Of a stretch of 64,000 nt of DNA, positions 26,115 to 35,192 are shown one piece after another. Below the pieces are notes generated by a model, which searched no databases, was not told the DNA's origin, and worked only from the letters and a program-made list of their open reading frames with translations. A program made the translations under genes and the position numbers. The number at the start of each line of letters is the position of its first letter. Position 1 is the first letter of the stretch. This DNA is from Acidobacteriota bacterium (GTDB lineage: Bacteria > Acidobacteriota > Thermoanaerobaculia > Multivoradales > Multivoraceae): positions 124,001 through 188,000 of the forward strand of contig QQVD01000056.1 in the NCBI GenBank assembly GCA_003388555.1. Direction: 5' to 3'.

Positions 26115-27757
26115 ACTCGCGCACCTCTTCGCGCACCCTCTTGTGCACCGCATCGCGCACCTTCTGGGGCTACGCCTCGACGATCGCTCTGGTCACCTGG
26201 CTCGGCGCCGCGGCGTCGGCGCAGGAGTCGTCGCCGCAGTCGGGCGAGCCACACCATCACGAGCACCACGCCAACGAGCCGACCCGCGAAACCGCGTCAC
26301 CCGAGCAGCCTGCCCCGGCGCAGCCGGCCCAGGACGGCGCCGCACACGAGGGACATGTGGGGCACGAGGGCCACGACGGGCATGAAGGTCACGCGTCTCA
26401 CGAAGGCCACGGCGATCCCTCGCAGCACGCGCAGGATCCCGAGCCTTCCGAACACTCGGAGCACTCCAACCATGCGGAGCACGCGGAGCACCGCGAACAC
26501 GCCTCCTGCCCGCACGCCCACCATTGCGAGCACCCTGCGCAGTCGGATCACTCAGACCACTCAGACCACGCGGCACATGACGGAGATGCTTCCTGCCCGC
26601 ACTCCGACCACTGCGAGCACCATGCGCAGTCACACCACTCGGAGCACTCAGAGCACTCCAGCCACTCAGGGCACTCAGAGCACGCCGACCACTCCGACCA
26701 TTCGGAGCACTCCGAACACTCCGAGCACTCCGGGCACTCCGGGCACTCCGGTGACGAGCAGGAGGACCAGGGCGCCCACTCCGGGCACTCCGGCCAGCAG
26801 CCCGAGAGACCATCGGACCACTCCGAGCACAGCGGACACTCGGGCCACGCCGAGCACTCGGACCACTCAGGGCACTCAGAGCACTCAGAGCACTCAGAGC
26901 ACTCGGAGCACTCGGAGCACTCAGAGCACTCGGAGCACTCGGGCCACTCAGGGCACTCCGACCACTCCGCCGGCCAGGAGCCGACGCAGGATCACTCGGA
27001 TCACTCGGACCACTCGGATCACGCCGGTCTCGCCAGCCCTTCGACGTCCACCGGAGTCGTCCTACCCCCGGACACTCCCGAGATGCGCGCCGCGCGTCAT
27101 GAGCTGAAGCACCACCACGGCGGCCAGGCCGACTTCCTGATCCTCGGAGACCGGCTCGAGCTGTCGCGTGGCGACGGCGAGGAGGCGGCCACCTGGGAGT
27201 TGCAGGGCTGGTACGGCACCGACGAGCGGCGGCTGTGGATCGAGTCGGACGGTGAGTACTCCTTCGATCACGACGAGGTCGAGGAAGCCGAGCTCCAGGT
27301 GCTGTTCGGGAAGCCGATCTCGCCCTACTTCGATCTGCGCGCCGGACTGCGTCACGACTTCGAGCCCGGCAGCGGCCGCAGCCACGCGGTGCTCGGGGTG
27401 CAGGGCCTGGCGCCGTACTGGTTCGAGGTCGACGCGTCGCTCTTCCTCAGCGAGGACGGGGACCTGTCGTCACGGCTCGAGGCCGAGTACGAGGTGCTGT
27501 TCACTCAGCGACTGATCGCCCAGATGAGCGCCGAGCTCGACCTCGAGGCCAGCGACGTCCCGGAGCTGGCGCTCGCCTCGGGACCGACGGCGGTCGAGCT
27601 GGGCCTGCGGCTGCGCTACGAGATCCGACGTGAGCTCGCGCCGTACGTCGGCGTCGAATGGAGCCGCCTGCTCTCCGGCACCGCCGACCTGGCGCGCGAC
27701 GCGGGGGCCGAGGTGGAGGCGACGCGGCTCGTGGCGGGATTGCGGTTCTGGTACTGA
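26111..27757 (+). CDS. copB: CopB outer-membrane copper-resistance protein with giant His-rich N-terminus
   Basis: The product is 548 residues. The signal peptide is at about 20-37. Residues about 48-304 hold roughly 70 histidines, mostly as HSE/HSD/HSG triplets, with two C-P-H-x2-H-C-E-H motifs (Cys at 133 and 162). The C-terminal about 230 residues are the conventional CopB beta-barrel (LILGDRLELSRGDGEEA ... APYVGVEWSRLLSGTADLAR ... LRFWY). Usual CopB proteins have a much shorter Met/His-rich leader. It probably binds large amounts of Cu or other soft metal at the outer membrane. It is coupled to copA by a 4-bp overlap. A decayed copy of its 3' end lies at 29958-30124. Confidence 0.9.
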   Translation: MNSRTSSRTLLCTASRTFWGYASTIALVTWLGAAASAQESSPQSGEPHHHEHHANEPTRETASPEQPAPAQPAQDGAAHEGHVGHEGHDGHEGHASHEGHGDPSQHAQDPEPSEHSEHSNHAEHAEHREHASCPHAHHCEHPAQSDHSDHSDHAAHDGDASCPHSDHCEHHAQSHHSEHSEHSSHSGHSEHADHSDHSEHSEHSEHSGHSGHSGDEQEDQGAHSGHSGQQPERPSDHSEHSGHSGHAEHSDHSGHSEHSEHSEHSEHSEHSEHSEHSGHSGHSDHSAGQEPTQDHSDHSDHSDHAGLASPSTSTGVVLPPDTPEMRAARHELKHHHGGQADFLILGDRLELSRGDGEEAATWELQGWYGTDERRLWIESDGEYSFDHDEVEEAELQVLFGKPISPYFDLRAGLRHDFEPGSGRSHAVLGVQGLAPYWFEVDASLFLSEDGDLSSRLEAEYEVLFTQRLIAQMSAELDLEASDVPELALASGPTAVELGLRLRYEIRRELAPYVGVEWSRLLSGTADLARDAGAEVEATRLVAGLRFWY

Positions 27758-27779
27758 CCGACTGGAGACAACAACCATC

Positions 27780-28964
27780 ATGTTCGAAGTCCTTCTCTCC
27801 TGGACCCAACTGCCGAATCTCCACCCGGCGGTGGTGCATTTCCCGATCGCGATCCTGCCGGTCGCGCTGCTGTTCGACTTCGCCGGTCTCGTCTGGACCA
27901 GACAGCAGTGGCTGCAACGCGGCGCAGTGACTCTCTACGTGCTCGCCGCCACCAGTGCCTATATCGCCAAGAAGGCCGGCGAACGCGCGGCGGACTCACT
28001 CGTCGACGTAGCGCCCGCCGTGCAGCCGCACATCGGCGACCACAGCGACTGGGCGCACTACGCGACATGGGCCATCCTGACCACAGCGGTCCTGCGTCTG
28101 CTGGTCGAGTACCTGGCACACCGGCGCGAGCCCAGCCGCCTGATCAACGCCGGGGCCACCACCGTGGGGCTCGTCGCCTTCGGGCTCCTCGTCTACGCCG
28201 CCGACCTGGGCGGCGGTCTCGTCTACCGTCACGGACTCGGTGTCGCGATCTCGTCCTCCGGCCAGGCCGGGGCGGATGGGGAAGGCGCGGAACCCGGGAG
28301 GCACGACGCAGCCCACCCTGGGGAGGACGGGGCTCCCGGCGAAGTCGCCGCAACGCGTCTGGAGGTCGACGCCGGCGGGGTGTTGACCTGGCGTCCCGTG
28401 GCCACGCCTGGCGCGAGTTCCGCCGCGGACGCGGTGCTCGGTTCGGTTCTCCAGGCGCCGACCGGTGCGACTCTCGGAGCCCTGTCCGTGGTCCCGGCGA
28501 CCGAGGGACCGACGCCGCCTGGGCGCGGTGTTCGACTGGCGGTGGAGGGACGAGCCGTCGGCCTGTTCGAGACCGAATTCGACGACGTCCAGATCGACGC
28601 CACTCTGCGCGTCGCCGACTTCCGAGGCACCGTTGCCCTCCTGCACCACTTCCAGCAGGAGGCCGACATGCGCCTACTCGAGCTGGTCGGGAGCTCAGCC
28701 GACGGCTGGCAGTTGCGCCTGTCGCGGCAGCGCGGCGGCGAGATCGAAGTCCTCGACGAGTCGCCGCTCGAGATCGGCGCCGACGGCGCGCCCGTGAGGA
28801 TCGCGCTTTCGGCGAGCGGTTCGCACCTCAAGGGAATGCTCTCCGGCCGAACCTTGGTGCACGGACACGAGGAAGCCGGCTCTCCCGGACGGGTCGGCCT
28901 CGTATTCGACGGGCGCGGAGAGCTCACCATCGAGGAGATCGTCGTCACCCCGATCGGCAGATGA
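27780..28964 (+). CDS. DUF2231-type membrane protein with extra C-terminal beta domain
   Basis: The product is 394 residues from the ATG at 27780. The N-terminal about 170 residues form four membrane helices starting LPNLHPAVVHFPIAILPVAL, the hallmark of DUF2231 (conserved His in HPAVVHFP). The second half (about 180-394) is soluble, ending in a laminin-G/concanavalin-like beta-sandwich (VALLHHFQQEADMRLLELVG ... GRGELTIEEIVVTP). It lies 22 bp behind copB, so it is probably in the same operon. DUF2231 proteins recur in copper clusters; the function is unproven. The last codon overlaps an ATG (28961) that is in frame with the next gene. Confidence 0.75.
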   Translation: MFEVLLSWTQLPNLHPAVVHFPIAILPVALLFDFAGLVWTRQQWLQRGAVTLYVLAATSAYIAKKAGERAADSLVDVAPAVQPHIGDHSDWAHYATWAILTTAVLRLLVEYLAHRREPSRLINAGATTVGLVAFGLLVYAADLGGGLVYRHGLGVAISSSGQAGADGEGAEPGRHDAAHPGEDGAPGEVAATRLEVDAGGVLTWRPVATPGASSAADAVLGSVLQAPTGATLGALSVVPATEGPTPPGRGVRLAVEGRAVGLFETEFDDVQIDATLRVADFRGTVALLHHFQQEADMRLLELVGSSADGWQLRLSRQRGGEIEVLDESPLEIGADGAPVRIALSASGSHLKGMLSGRTLVHGHEEAGSPGRVGLVFDGRGELTIEEIVVTPIGR

Positions 28965-29245
28965 AACCGACACTGCCGGAGCGCACGGAGCCACCTTCCC
29001 TGCGATCCCCGTCCGACGGCTTCTCCAGAGCTTCCGAGCTCCGGATCGGAGGTTACGGCCACGGTGGAAACCTTCACCCTCCGAGACGCCCAAACCCTTT
29101 AGAACCGCCTGTGAAGCCCGATCCACCCACCGTCCCTTACCAACGCCGCAGCTCGTGGCGCGGGCGCCATCCGTGGGGCTCGACCTCGAAACGACAGTTC
29201 GAAGCCCCTCGCAACCACCAACGTTTCCTCGACAGGAGGCTCATC

Positions 29246-29824
29246 GTGCACCCGACATCTCGTAGACCATCCGCTCTCCGTTCCGTCCTCCCTTCCAGGA
29301 CCCAGGCACAGCGCCGCCCGGGGCCGGCATTGGTCAGCCTGATCGTGGTCGCGGTGCTCGGCGCCGCGGCCGGAGCCACCGCACAGGAGGGTCGTCACGC
29401 GGGGCGCCAGGGGCCCGAGCACGGGCATCACGAACACCATGCGTCGACGGCCGGGGACGCGGGTCCCGCGCTCGAGGTCGTCGAAGCGTTCCACGCTGCC
29501 CTGGCGGCGCAGGACTCCGACGCGGTTCTCGACCTGCTCACCGAAGACGTGAGGATCTTCGAGTCGGGAGGTGTCGAGAGCTCGCGTGAGGAGTACGCCT
29601 CTCACCACCTCGGCGCCGACATGAAGTTCTCCGCGGCCACCACGCGCGAGATCGTCGACCGGCGCGGAGCGGTGCACGGAGAGATCGCCTGGGTGCTCGC
29701 CACCAGTCGTACGCGGGGCCAGTACGGCGATCGTGAGATCGACGCGAAAGGCACCGAGACGATCCTCTTGCGGCAGACTCCCGCGGGATGGCGGATCTTC
29801 CACATCCACTGGTCGTCGCGGTAG
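29246..29824 (+). CDS. Secreted NTF2-like (DUF4440/SnoaL-type) protein
   Basis: The product is 192 residues. I choose the GTG at 29246 because AGGAGG stands 6 bp before it and a signal peptide (LVSLIVVAVLGAAAGATAQE) follows. The same frame is open from an ATG at 28961 overlapping the DUF2231 stop, giving a 95-residue longer alternative. The mature N-terminus is His-rich (GPEHGHHEHHAST), like CopB. It then has an NTF2-like cone fold: ALEVVEAFHAALAAQDSDAV ... GTETILLRQTPAGWRIFHIH. Likely a periplasmic metal-binding or small-ligand protein of the copper island. Confidence 0.75.
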   Translation: MHPTSRRPSALRSVLPSRTQAQRRPGPALVSLIVVAVLGAAAGATAQEGRHAGRQGPEHGHHEHHASTAGDAGPALEVVEAFHAALAAQDSDAVLDLLTEDVRIFESGGVESSREEYASHHLGADMKFSAATTREIVDRRGAVHGEIAWVLATSRTRGQYGDREIDAKGTETILLRQTPAGWRIFHIHWSSR

Positions 29825-29914
29825 GCCGTCGAACCTTCACCGCTCCCACCGCTGCCGTCCCGTCGGCCTGAGCATCTCCTGATCCAAGGACGCTGGCTCG
29901 ATCACCATCCTCTT

Positions 29915-30124
29915 CGCTTCTCCTCAGCGAGAACGGCGACCTGAGGCCGCACTTCGGCCGTCGAGCTGGGCCTGCGGCTGCGCCACGAGATCCGCCGCGA
30001 GCTCGCGCCGTACGTCGGCGTCGAATGGAGCCGCCTGCTCTCCGGCACCGCCGACCTGGCGCGGGACGCGGGAGCCGAGGTGGAGGCGACGCGGGTGGTG
30101 GCGGGGTTGCGGTTCTGGTACTGA
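29915..30124 (+). pseudogene. Degenerate duplicate of the copB 3' end
   Basis: Bases 29958-30124 match 27591-27757 almost base for base and at equal length, ending in the same LRFWY-stop. Just before, 29915-29943 resembles 27438-27466 (SLFLSENGDL), with the intervening 124 bp missing. The start and His-rich region are absent. This is the relic of a second copB, indicating a past tandem duplication of the copper genes or a recombination remnant. Confidence 0.8.
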
Positions 30125-30932
30125 GGCGCGACGCGGTCGTTCCGGCTCCGGTGCCGCGGATAACGGCAAGGCGGCGAACGGCAGGCACTCGACGGATGGC
30201 GTCAGCCAGGGGCTGATCGGCCTCCCGTCAGGCGTGGATTCGCAGCCTGCGCGGGAATGACAGCCAAAGAGGCAGATGAGACGGCATGGAAGCGGCAGCG
30301 ACGGCGGGACTGCGGTCGATCGGCCTCACGCAACGCATGGATCCCAGCCCCGGATCCAAGTCCGGGGCACTGGCTCTTCGCTGGGATGACGTACGGAAAG
30401 GCCCCCGAGTGAGTGGAAGCGCTCCGGCTGCTGTGTCGATGGCAGCAGCACTTCCGGCCTCCTCCCCCTGAAGGGGGAGGATCGAGGTGGGGGTGTCGCA
30501 GTTCGCGAACACGCTCCGACACGCGTCCGTCGGCGAGCCCGAGAATCGGGCATCGCGAACGACAGGCTCTCCTCTCAGTTCACGGCCCAAGAGAAGCGCT
30601 CGTTCCTGAGAGGACCTCGAGGCCGCGGCGAGCCTCAGGTGCGGACGGCGAAATCGGTCGAGGCGCCCGCGCCCGATAGCACCGCGAGCACGTTAGAGCA
30701 CGCGTGGACTGGCGGTCTACCTTCAGTCCTCCCCCTGCGGAACGGAACTGGTTGCTGGGAAACCCCCACCTCTTTCCTCCCCCTGCAGGGGGAGGAGGTC
30801 GGAGGTTCACCGCGCCCCATCACATCGTCGACGGGTCGCGAATCCCCCTGCACTCCTGAGCCCCTGAACCCTTCCGCTCCCCAACCCTTGACCCCTTCTG
30901 CCTCCCCTAACCCCTTCTGCCTCCCCTAACCC
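30125..30932. other. Intergenic region with dispersed palindromes
   Basis: No gene is supported. It contains two units of the GGGATGAC palindrome family (30231-30265 and 30334-30390, the second with an inserted CCCCGGATCCAAGTCCGGGG stem) and two CCTCCCCCTG(A/C)AGGGGGAGG palindromes (30462-30481, 30776-30795). Just before the MFS stop there is a run of CCCCTTCTGCCTCCCCTAAC-type repeats (about 30890-30935). It separates the convergent copper island and MFS gene. Confidence 0.6.
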
Positions 30933-32309
30933 CTACTCCGCCTCCGACTCCTCCCTGCGCGACCCACGGGCCTCGCTGGTCATCCAGCGCACGGGGCGCA
31001 GGGCGATGCCGCCGTTGGCGCGGAAGCCGATGGCGCGTAGGACGATGCGGTGGGCTCGGGCGTCGGGGTGGTGGCGGTGGGGCTCTTTGGGGAGCAGCGG
31101 CAGCATGCCGGCGGCGGCGGCGAGGCGCAGCGCGGTGCTGACGCCGAAGATGACGCGCAGAGAGAGGCCGAGCGGGCCGGTGAGGGCGGCGCCGATCAGG
31201 GCGCCGAGGATCTGGCCGGTGCCGTTGAAGATGTTCTGGGCGGCGAAGACGTAGGGCCGGGTGCGGCGGTAGGTGGCGTCGACGAGCACGGTGAAGAAGG
31301 CGAGCTCGTAGCAGGCCCAGGCGGCGCCGGACATGGCCTGCGCCAGCGCCACCTGCCACAGGTCGTTGATCACCAGCCAGGGCAGCGGCACGAGGGCGAC
31401 CATCAGCACCGCGGCGCGGTAGACGGCGGCGGCGCCGAAGCGGTCGATCTGCTTGCCCCAGGCGGGCAGGAACCAGAGCTTGGCGGCGACGACGGCGGCG
31501 GTGGCGATGGTGAACTCGATGTAGTCGAAGCTCAGGTCGTCGAGCATGAAGGGGATGAAGAACGGCGAGGCGACGTAGGTGGTCAGCTGCATCAGGCCGC
31601 CGAGCGCCAGCACGCGGCGCGCCCGCCGGCCACGACCGCCACGGAAGTAGCGGGTGCCCTGGCGCACCGTCGCCAGGCCGACGAAGCGCGGCTCGGGGGA
31701 CGCCGCGAGCAGACCCGCGGAGCCGAGCCGGAACAGGCCCGCAGCGCAGAAGATCGCCGCGAAACCGAGCTGCACCGCCGGATTCGCCGCGTCGACCCCC
31801 TGGCCGCCGCTGATCCAGTCGAGCCACACCCCCGACAGCGCCAGGCCGAGGAAGAGCGCCGTCTGGGTGGCGCGGTTGCGCTGCGCGAAGTAGCGGCCGC
31901 GCAACCGCATCGGCACCAGGTCGCCGTACCACGAGCTCCAGGCGGTGTTGGCGAACATGCCGAACACCTGGTGCAGGCAGGCCGAGGCGATCAGCCATGC
32001 CGGTTCGGCGTCGCCGCTCAGTGCCAGGACGGCCAGTGCGACGAGGTTGAGGCCCTGCAGCACCGCGGCCCCGACCACCAGCGGCCGGCGGGTGGTGAAG
32101 CGGCCGAGGGCACCGAGCGCAAGCATCGGCCCGAGCGAGCCGAGGAAGAGCGGCAGGCTGACCACCAGCGCCACCTCGAGGGCGCTGGCGCGCAGCGCGA
32201 CCGCGGCGGCGAGGAAGTACGACTCGCCACAGCCGACCATGGCGCCGAAGAGCGCCGCGTCGCCGACCGACCGGCGCAGGGCCAGGCGCAGCTGCGTCTT
32301 CTCGAGCAC
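30933..32309 (-). CDS. Major facilitator superfamily transporter
   Basis: The product is 458 residues with about 12 predicted membrane helices and the MFS loop motifs LGRFTTRRPLVVGAAVL (loop 2-3) and GDLVPMRLRGRYFAQRNRA (loop 4-5). The start is a GTG at 32309; no strong ribosome site is visible, so it could differ slightly. The C-terminus is charged and cytoplasmic (GSRREESEAE). The substrate cannot be deduced; the VPMRLRGRYFAQRNR signature occurs in permeases often annotated as generic sugar or drug transporters. Confidence 0.8.
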   Translation of the reverse strand: MLEKTQLRLALRRSVGDAALFGAMVGCGESYFLAAAVALRASALEVALVVSLPLFLGSLGPMLALGALGRFTTRRPLVVGAAVLQGLNLVALAVLALSGDAEPAWLIASACLHQVFGMFANTAWSSWYGDLVPMRLRGRYFAQRNRATQTALFLGLALSGVWLDWISGGQGVDAANPAVQLGFAAIFCAAGLFRLGSAGLLAASPEPRFVGLATVRQGTRYFRGGRGRRARRVLALGGLMQLTTYVASPFFIPFMLDDLSFDYIEFTIATAAVVAAKLWFLPAWGKQIDRFGAAAVYRAAVLMVALVPLPWLVINDLWQVALAQAMSGAAWACYELAFFTVLVDATYRRTRPYVFAAQNIFNGTGQILGALIGAALTGPLGLSLRVIFGVSTALRLAAAAGMLPLLPKEPHRHHPDARAHRIVLRAIGFRANGGIALRPVRWMTSEARGSRREESEAE

Positions 32310-32397
32310 GAACGATGGAGTCTTCGGGTCGTTGGGCCCCTGGGGCGCTGTTCGCTGTCGCGCGCTCAGCCGGGCCGCGGGCTGGGCGGCAGTGGCC

Positions 32398-32886
32398 TCA
32401 GTTCACCAGGCCGGTCTCTTCGCGCGGCACGATCTCGAGCTGCAGGTACTCGTCCTCGGAGCTGCCCGCCATGCCGATGCCGCCGATCGGCAGGCACAGC
32501 GTCGCTTCGCTCTCGTCTTCCAGGGTGACGGTGTCCGAGAGCACCAGGTCGTACTCGGGATGCATCTCGAGGATCTGCTCGATGTCGGCGACCAGCTCGC
32601 GGAAGGTGAGCGGCGCCGCGCCGACCGGGTTGTCGGCCAGCATGCCGGTGGCCACCAGGCGGATCTCGTCGACCGGCGCCTCGACCCGGGTCACCGGCAC
32701 GTCCTCCTGCACCCGGCACGACGTCGTGCGCCCGCTCGCCGCCCGCCCGATCAGGCCGTCGACATCGACCGGCGTCGCCAGGCAGGCATAGACCGCCCAG
32801 TCGCCGAGGGTGTCGATCTCCGACTTCCACATCTCGATCAGGGCATGCCAGCTGTCGATGCGTAGCTCCTGGGGGCGATTGGCCAA
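32398..32886 (-). CDS. Hypothetical protein, 162 residues
   Basis: I place the start at the TTG at 32886 (LANRPQELRIDSWHALIEMW), with AGGAG 8 bp upstream; no ATG is near. The protein is acidic and soluble, with no signal peptide or membrane helix. Segments such as PLTFRELVADIEQILEMHPE and DTVTLEDESEATLCLPIGGI look well folded, but I recognise no family. It lies 88 bp upstream of the MFS gene on the same strand and may share its transcript. Confidence 0.6.
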   Translation of the reverse strand: MANRPQELRIDSWHALIEMWKSEIDTLGDWAVYACLATPVDVDGLIGRAASGRTTSCRVQEDVPVTRVEAPVDEIRLVATGMLADNPVGAAPLTFRELVADIEQILEMHPEYDLVLSDTVTLEDESEATLCLPIGGIGMAGSSEDEYLQLEIVPREETGLVN

Positions 32887-33545
32887 TGCGGGTTCTCCTG
32901 GGTTCGGTCTTCGGTCGTGCCAGGCGCGGCGGCTGGCGGGGTGGGCCTCGCGAGAGTGTCGACGGTGCTCCGCGCGGCCGATGTCGACGGCGCTGAGGGG
33001 CCGTGAGCAGAGTGTAAGGGCATTCGCCGCGGCGGGTGCGACGGTGGTGCGGGCCGCCGGCGTCCCTGCGGCGCGGATCGCTGGCTCTCGGCTTGCGCCA
33101 CAGGGTTCTGAGAGGGCTCGGGTGTGGGTCACGGGTGTGGGTTGTGCGTAGCGAGCTCGTGAACAGCGTCGCCGTTCGGCTTGTCGAAAGGCGTGTCCGA
33201 CGGGTCGAGCCCCCTGGGGATGACGAAGGGGCAGCGCGCGAAGGCGGTCGTTGTGGCACCGGGGGTTCGGGTCCGCGGGGTGCGGGTGTGGGGTTGCGAG
33301 CTCGTCGCACGGCGCGGCCGGTCGGCTTCACGAAAAGGTGTGGATCCGAGGGTCGAGCCCGGGATGACGGAGGGGGAGAGGAAAGGACGCCCGGGATGAC
33401 GGGGGGAGAGAGGACGGGGAGTCTGGACGAGGAAGGGGTGTGGGGACGGCGGCGCGCCAGGCACCCGACTCATGGCCCGCATGCGATAGTTCGACCCGAG
33501 TCTCTTCGTATCGCCAGACGCACCCCCTGAGACAGGAGGTCCGCC
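32887..33545. other. Intergenic region between divergent genes
   Basis: No supported gene. It holds divergent promoters for the 162-residue gene and the PQQ-like propeller, and one GGATCCGAGG...CCCGGGATGACGG palindrome-family unit (33341-33370) followed by G/A-rich sequence. The propeller's ribosome site CAGGAGGTCC is at the right edge. Confidence 0.5.
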
Positions 33546-35150
33546 TTGTCCACGTCCGCAACCGACCGCCCCACCGTCCCTCGCTGGCTGCTGATCGGCT
33601 GGGCGATCGTGGCCGCCGCGTTCCTGGTTCTGCGGCGGGTCGACGTCGCCGGCGATCCGGGCGTCAGCAACATCATCAGCCTCTTCGTGGTGCTCAGCGC
33701 GCTGCTCGGCACCTTTGCCTGGTTCCTGCTCAGCAAGCGCTTCTCGGTGCGCCGCAAGCTCGCCGGCCTGGTGTGCGTAGCGGTGGCGCTCGGCGTGATG
33801 CTGGCGCTCTTCCGGATCGGGCTCGGCGGCGACCTGGGCCTGCGCTTCGAGCCGCGCTTCGGGGGCCCCGACACCGATCCGGCGGTGCCGATCGCCGAGG
33901 CTTCGGGCGCCGTCCGCCTGCCGCGGGCCGCGGCGACCGACTTCCCCGGCTTCCTCGGCGCCAGCCGCGACAACCGGGTGGTCGGCGTCGCGCTGGAGAC
34001 GGACCTCGAGGCGAACCCGCCGCAGCTCCTGTGGCGCCAGGGCATCGGCGCGGGCCTGGCCGGCTTCGCGGTGGTCGGCGGCTACGCCGCCACCCTCGAG
34101 CACCGCGGCGAAGAGGAGCTGGCGACGCTCTACGACGCGCGCACCGGGGCGCTGCTGTGGGCGACGGTGCTCGATCGCGGCCCGCTGTTCGGAGGCGGCG
34201 TCATCGGCTCGGGCCCACGCACCACGCCGCTGATCGACGACGGCCGCGTCTTCGCGCACAGCGTGCAGGGCAAGATCTTCGCGCTCGACGGCTCCGACGG
34301 CAGCGTGCTGTGGAGCCGCGACCTGCTCAGCGACTACCCGGTCGGCGAGGAGGAGCTGGCGACGACCTACCCCTACGGCCGCTCGAACTCGCCGGTGGTG
34401 GTGGGCGACGTGCTGCTGGTGGCTCCCGGCGGCCTTCCCGGGCGCAGCCTCTCGTCGATCGCCGCACTCGACAAGGCGACCGGCGCGACGCTGTGGGAGG
34501 CCGGCAGCCATCAGATCAGCATGGCGACGCCGCAGGTCGCCACCCTCGCCGGCCTCGACCAGGTGCTGGTGGTCAACGAGGACTTCGCCACCGGTCACGA
34601 TCTGAGCGACGGCCGCCTGCTCTGGCAGCTCGAGCTGCCAGGCAAGACGAGCTCGAACGCCAACGTCTCCAACGCGGTCGCGGTGCCGCCCGACCGCGTC
34701 TTCGTGTCGAAGGGTTACGGCATCGGCTCGGCGCTGTGGCTCATCGAGGCGCGCCCGTCACCCGAGGGCCTGCCCTACACCGCGACCCCGTTGTGGCAGT
34801 CGCAGCGGGTGATGCGCACCAAGTTCACCAACGTCGCGGTCGACGGCGAGCACGTCTACGGCCTCTCCGAGGGGGTGCTCGAATGCATCGAGCTCGCCAC
34901 CGGCGAGCGGGTGTGGAAGGGCGGCCGCTACGGCCACGGCCACGTGCTGCTGGTGGGCGGCGTGCTGGTGGTCTCGACCGAGGACGGCGAGATCGTCTAC
35001 GTCGAGGCGACGCCGCAAGACGGCCCCAACGAGCTGGCGCGCTTCGAGGCGGTCAGCGGCCAGACGTGGAACCCGCACGCCATCGCCGGCGATCTGCTGC
35101 TGGTGCGCAACAGCCAGGAGGCCGCGGCCTTCCGCCTGCCGACGCGGTAG
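33546..35150 (+). CDS. Membrane-anchored PQQ-binding-like beta-propeller protein
   Basis: The product is 534 residues from a TTG start at 33546 directly behind AGGAGG. Three N-terminal membrane helices (WLLIGWAIVAAAFLVL, IISLFVVLSALLGTFAW, LAGLVCVAVALGVMLALF) precede an eight-bladed propeller with PQQ-type blade motifs such as FALDGSDGSVLWSRDL, ALDKATGATLWEAG and ELATGERVWKGGRYGHGHVL. BamB/quinoprotein-like folds are often non-catalytic; no Cys-Cys or calcium site specific to dehydrogenases is seen. Role unknown. The HEAT gene follows 42 bp downstream. Confidence 0.8.
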   Translation: MSTSATDRPTVPRWLLIGWAIVAAAFLVLRRVDVAGDPGVSNIISLFVVLSALLGTFAWFLLSKRFSVRRKLAGLVCVAVALGVMLALFRIGLGGDLGLRFEPRFGGPDTDPAVPIAEASGAVRLPRAAATDFPGFLGASRDNRVVGVALETDLEANPPQLLWRQGIGAGLAGFAVVGGYAATLEHRGEEELATLYDARTGALLWATVLDRGPLFGGGVIGSGPRTTPLIDDGRVFAHSVQGKIFALDGSDGSVLWSRDLLSDYPVGEEELATTYPYGRSNSPVVVGDVLLVAPGGLPGRSLSSIAALDKATGATLWEAGSHQISMATPQVATLAGLDQVLVVNEDFATGHDLSDGRLLWQLELPGKTSSNANVSNAVAVPPDRVFVSKGYGIGSALWLIEARPSPEGLPYTATPLWQSQRVMRTKFTNVAVDGEHVYGLSEGVLECIELATGERVWKGGRYGHGHVLLVGGVLVVSTEDGEIVYVEATPQDGPNELARFEAVSGQTWNPHAIAGDLLLVRNSQEAAAFRLPTR

Positions 35151-35192
35151 GCGCGCGGCGGAGACGGGCCGGCGAGAAGGAGGCACTAGCCC

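Noticed and set aside
28961-29245. Alternative upstream start for the NTF2-like gene overlapping the DUF2231 stop
   Set aside because: It would bury the signal peptide about 125 residues inside; the GTG at 29246 has a strong ribosome site.
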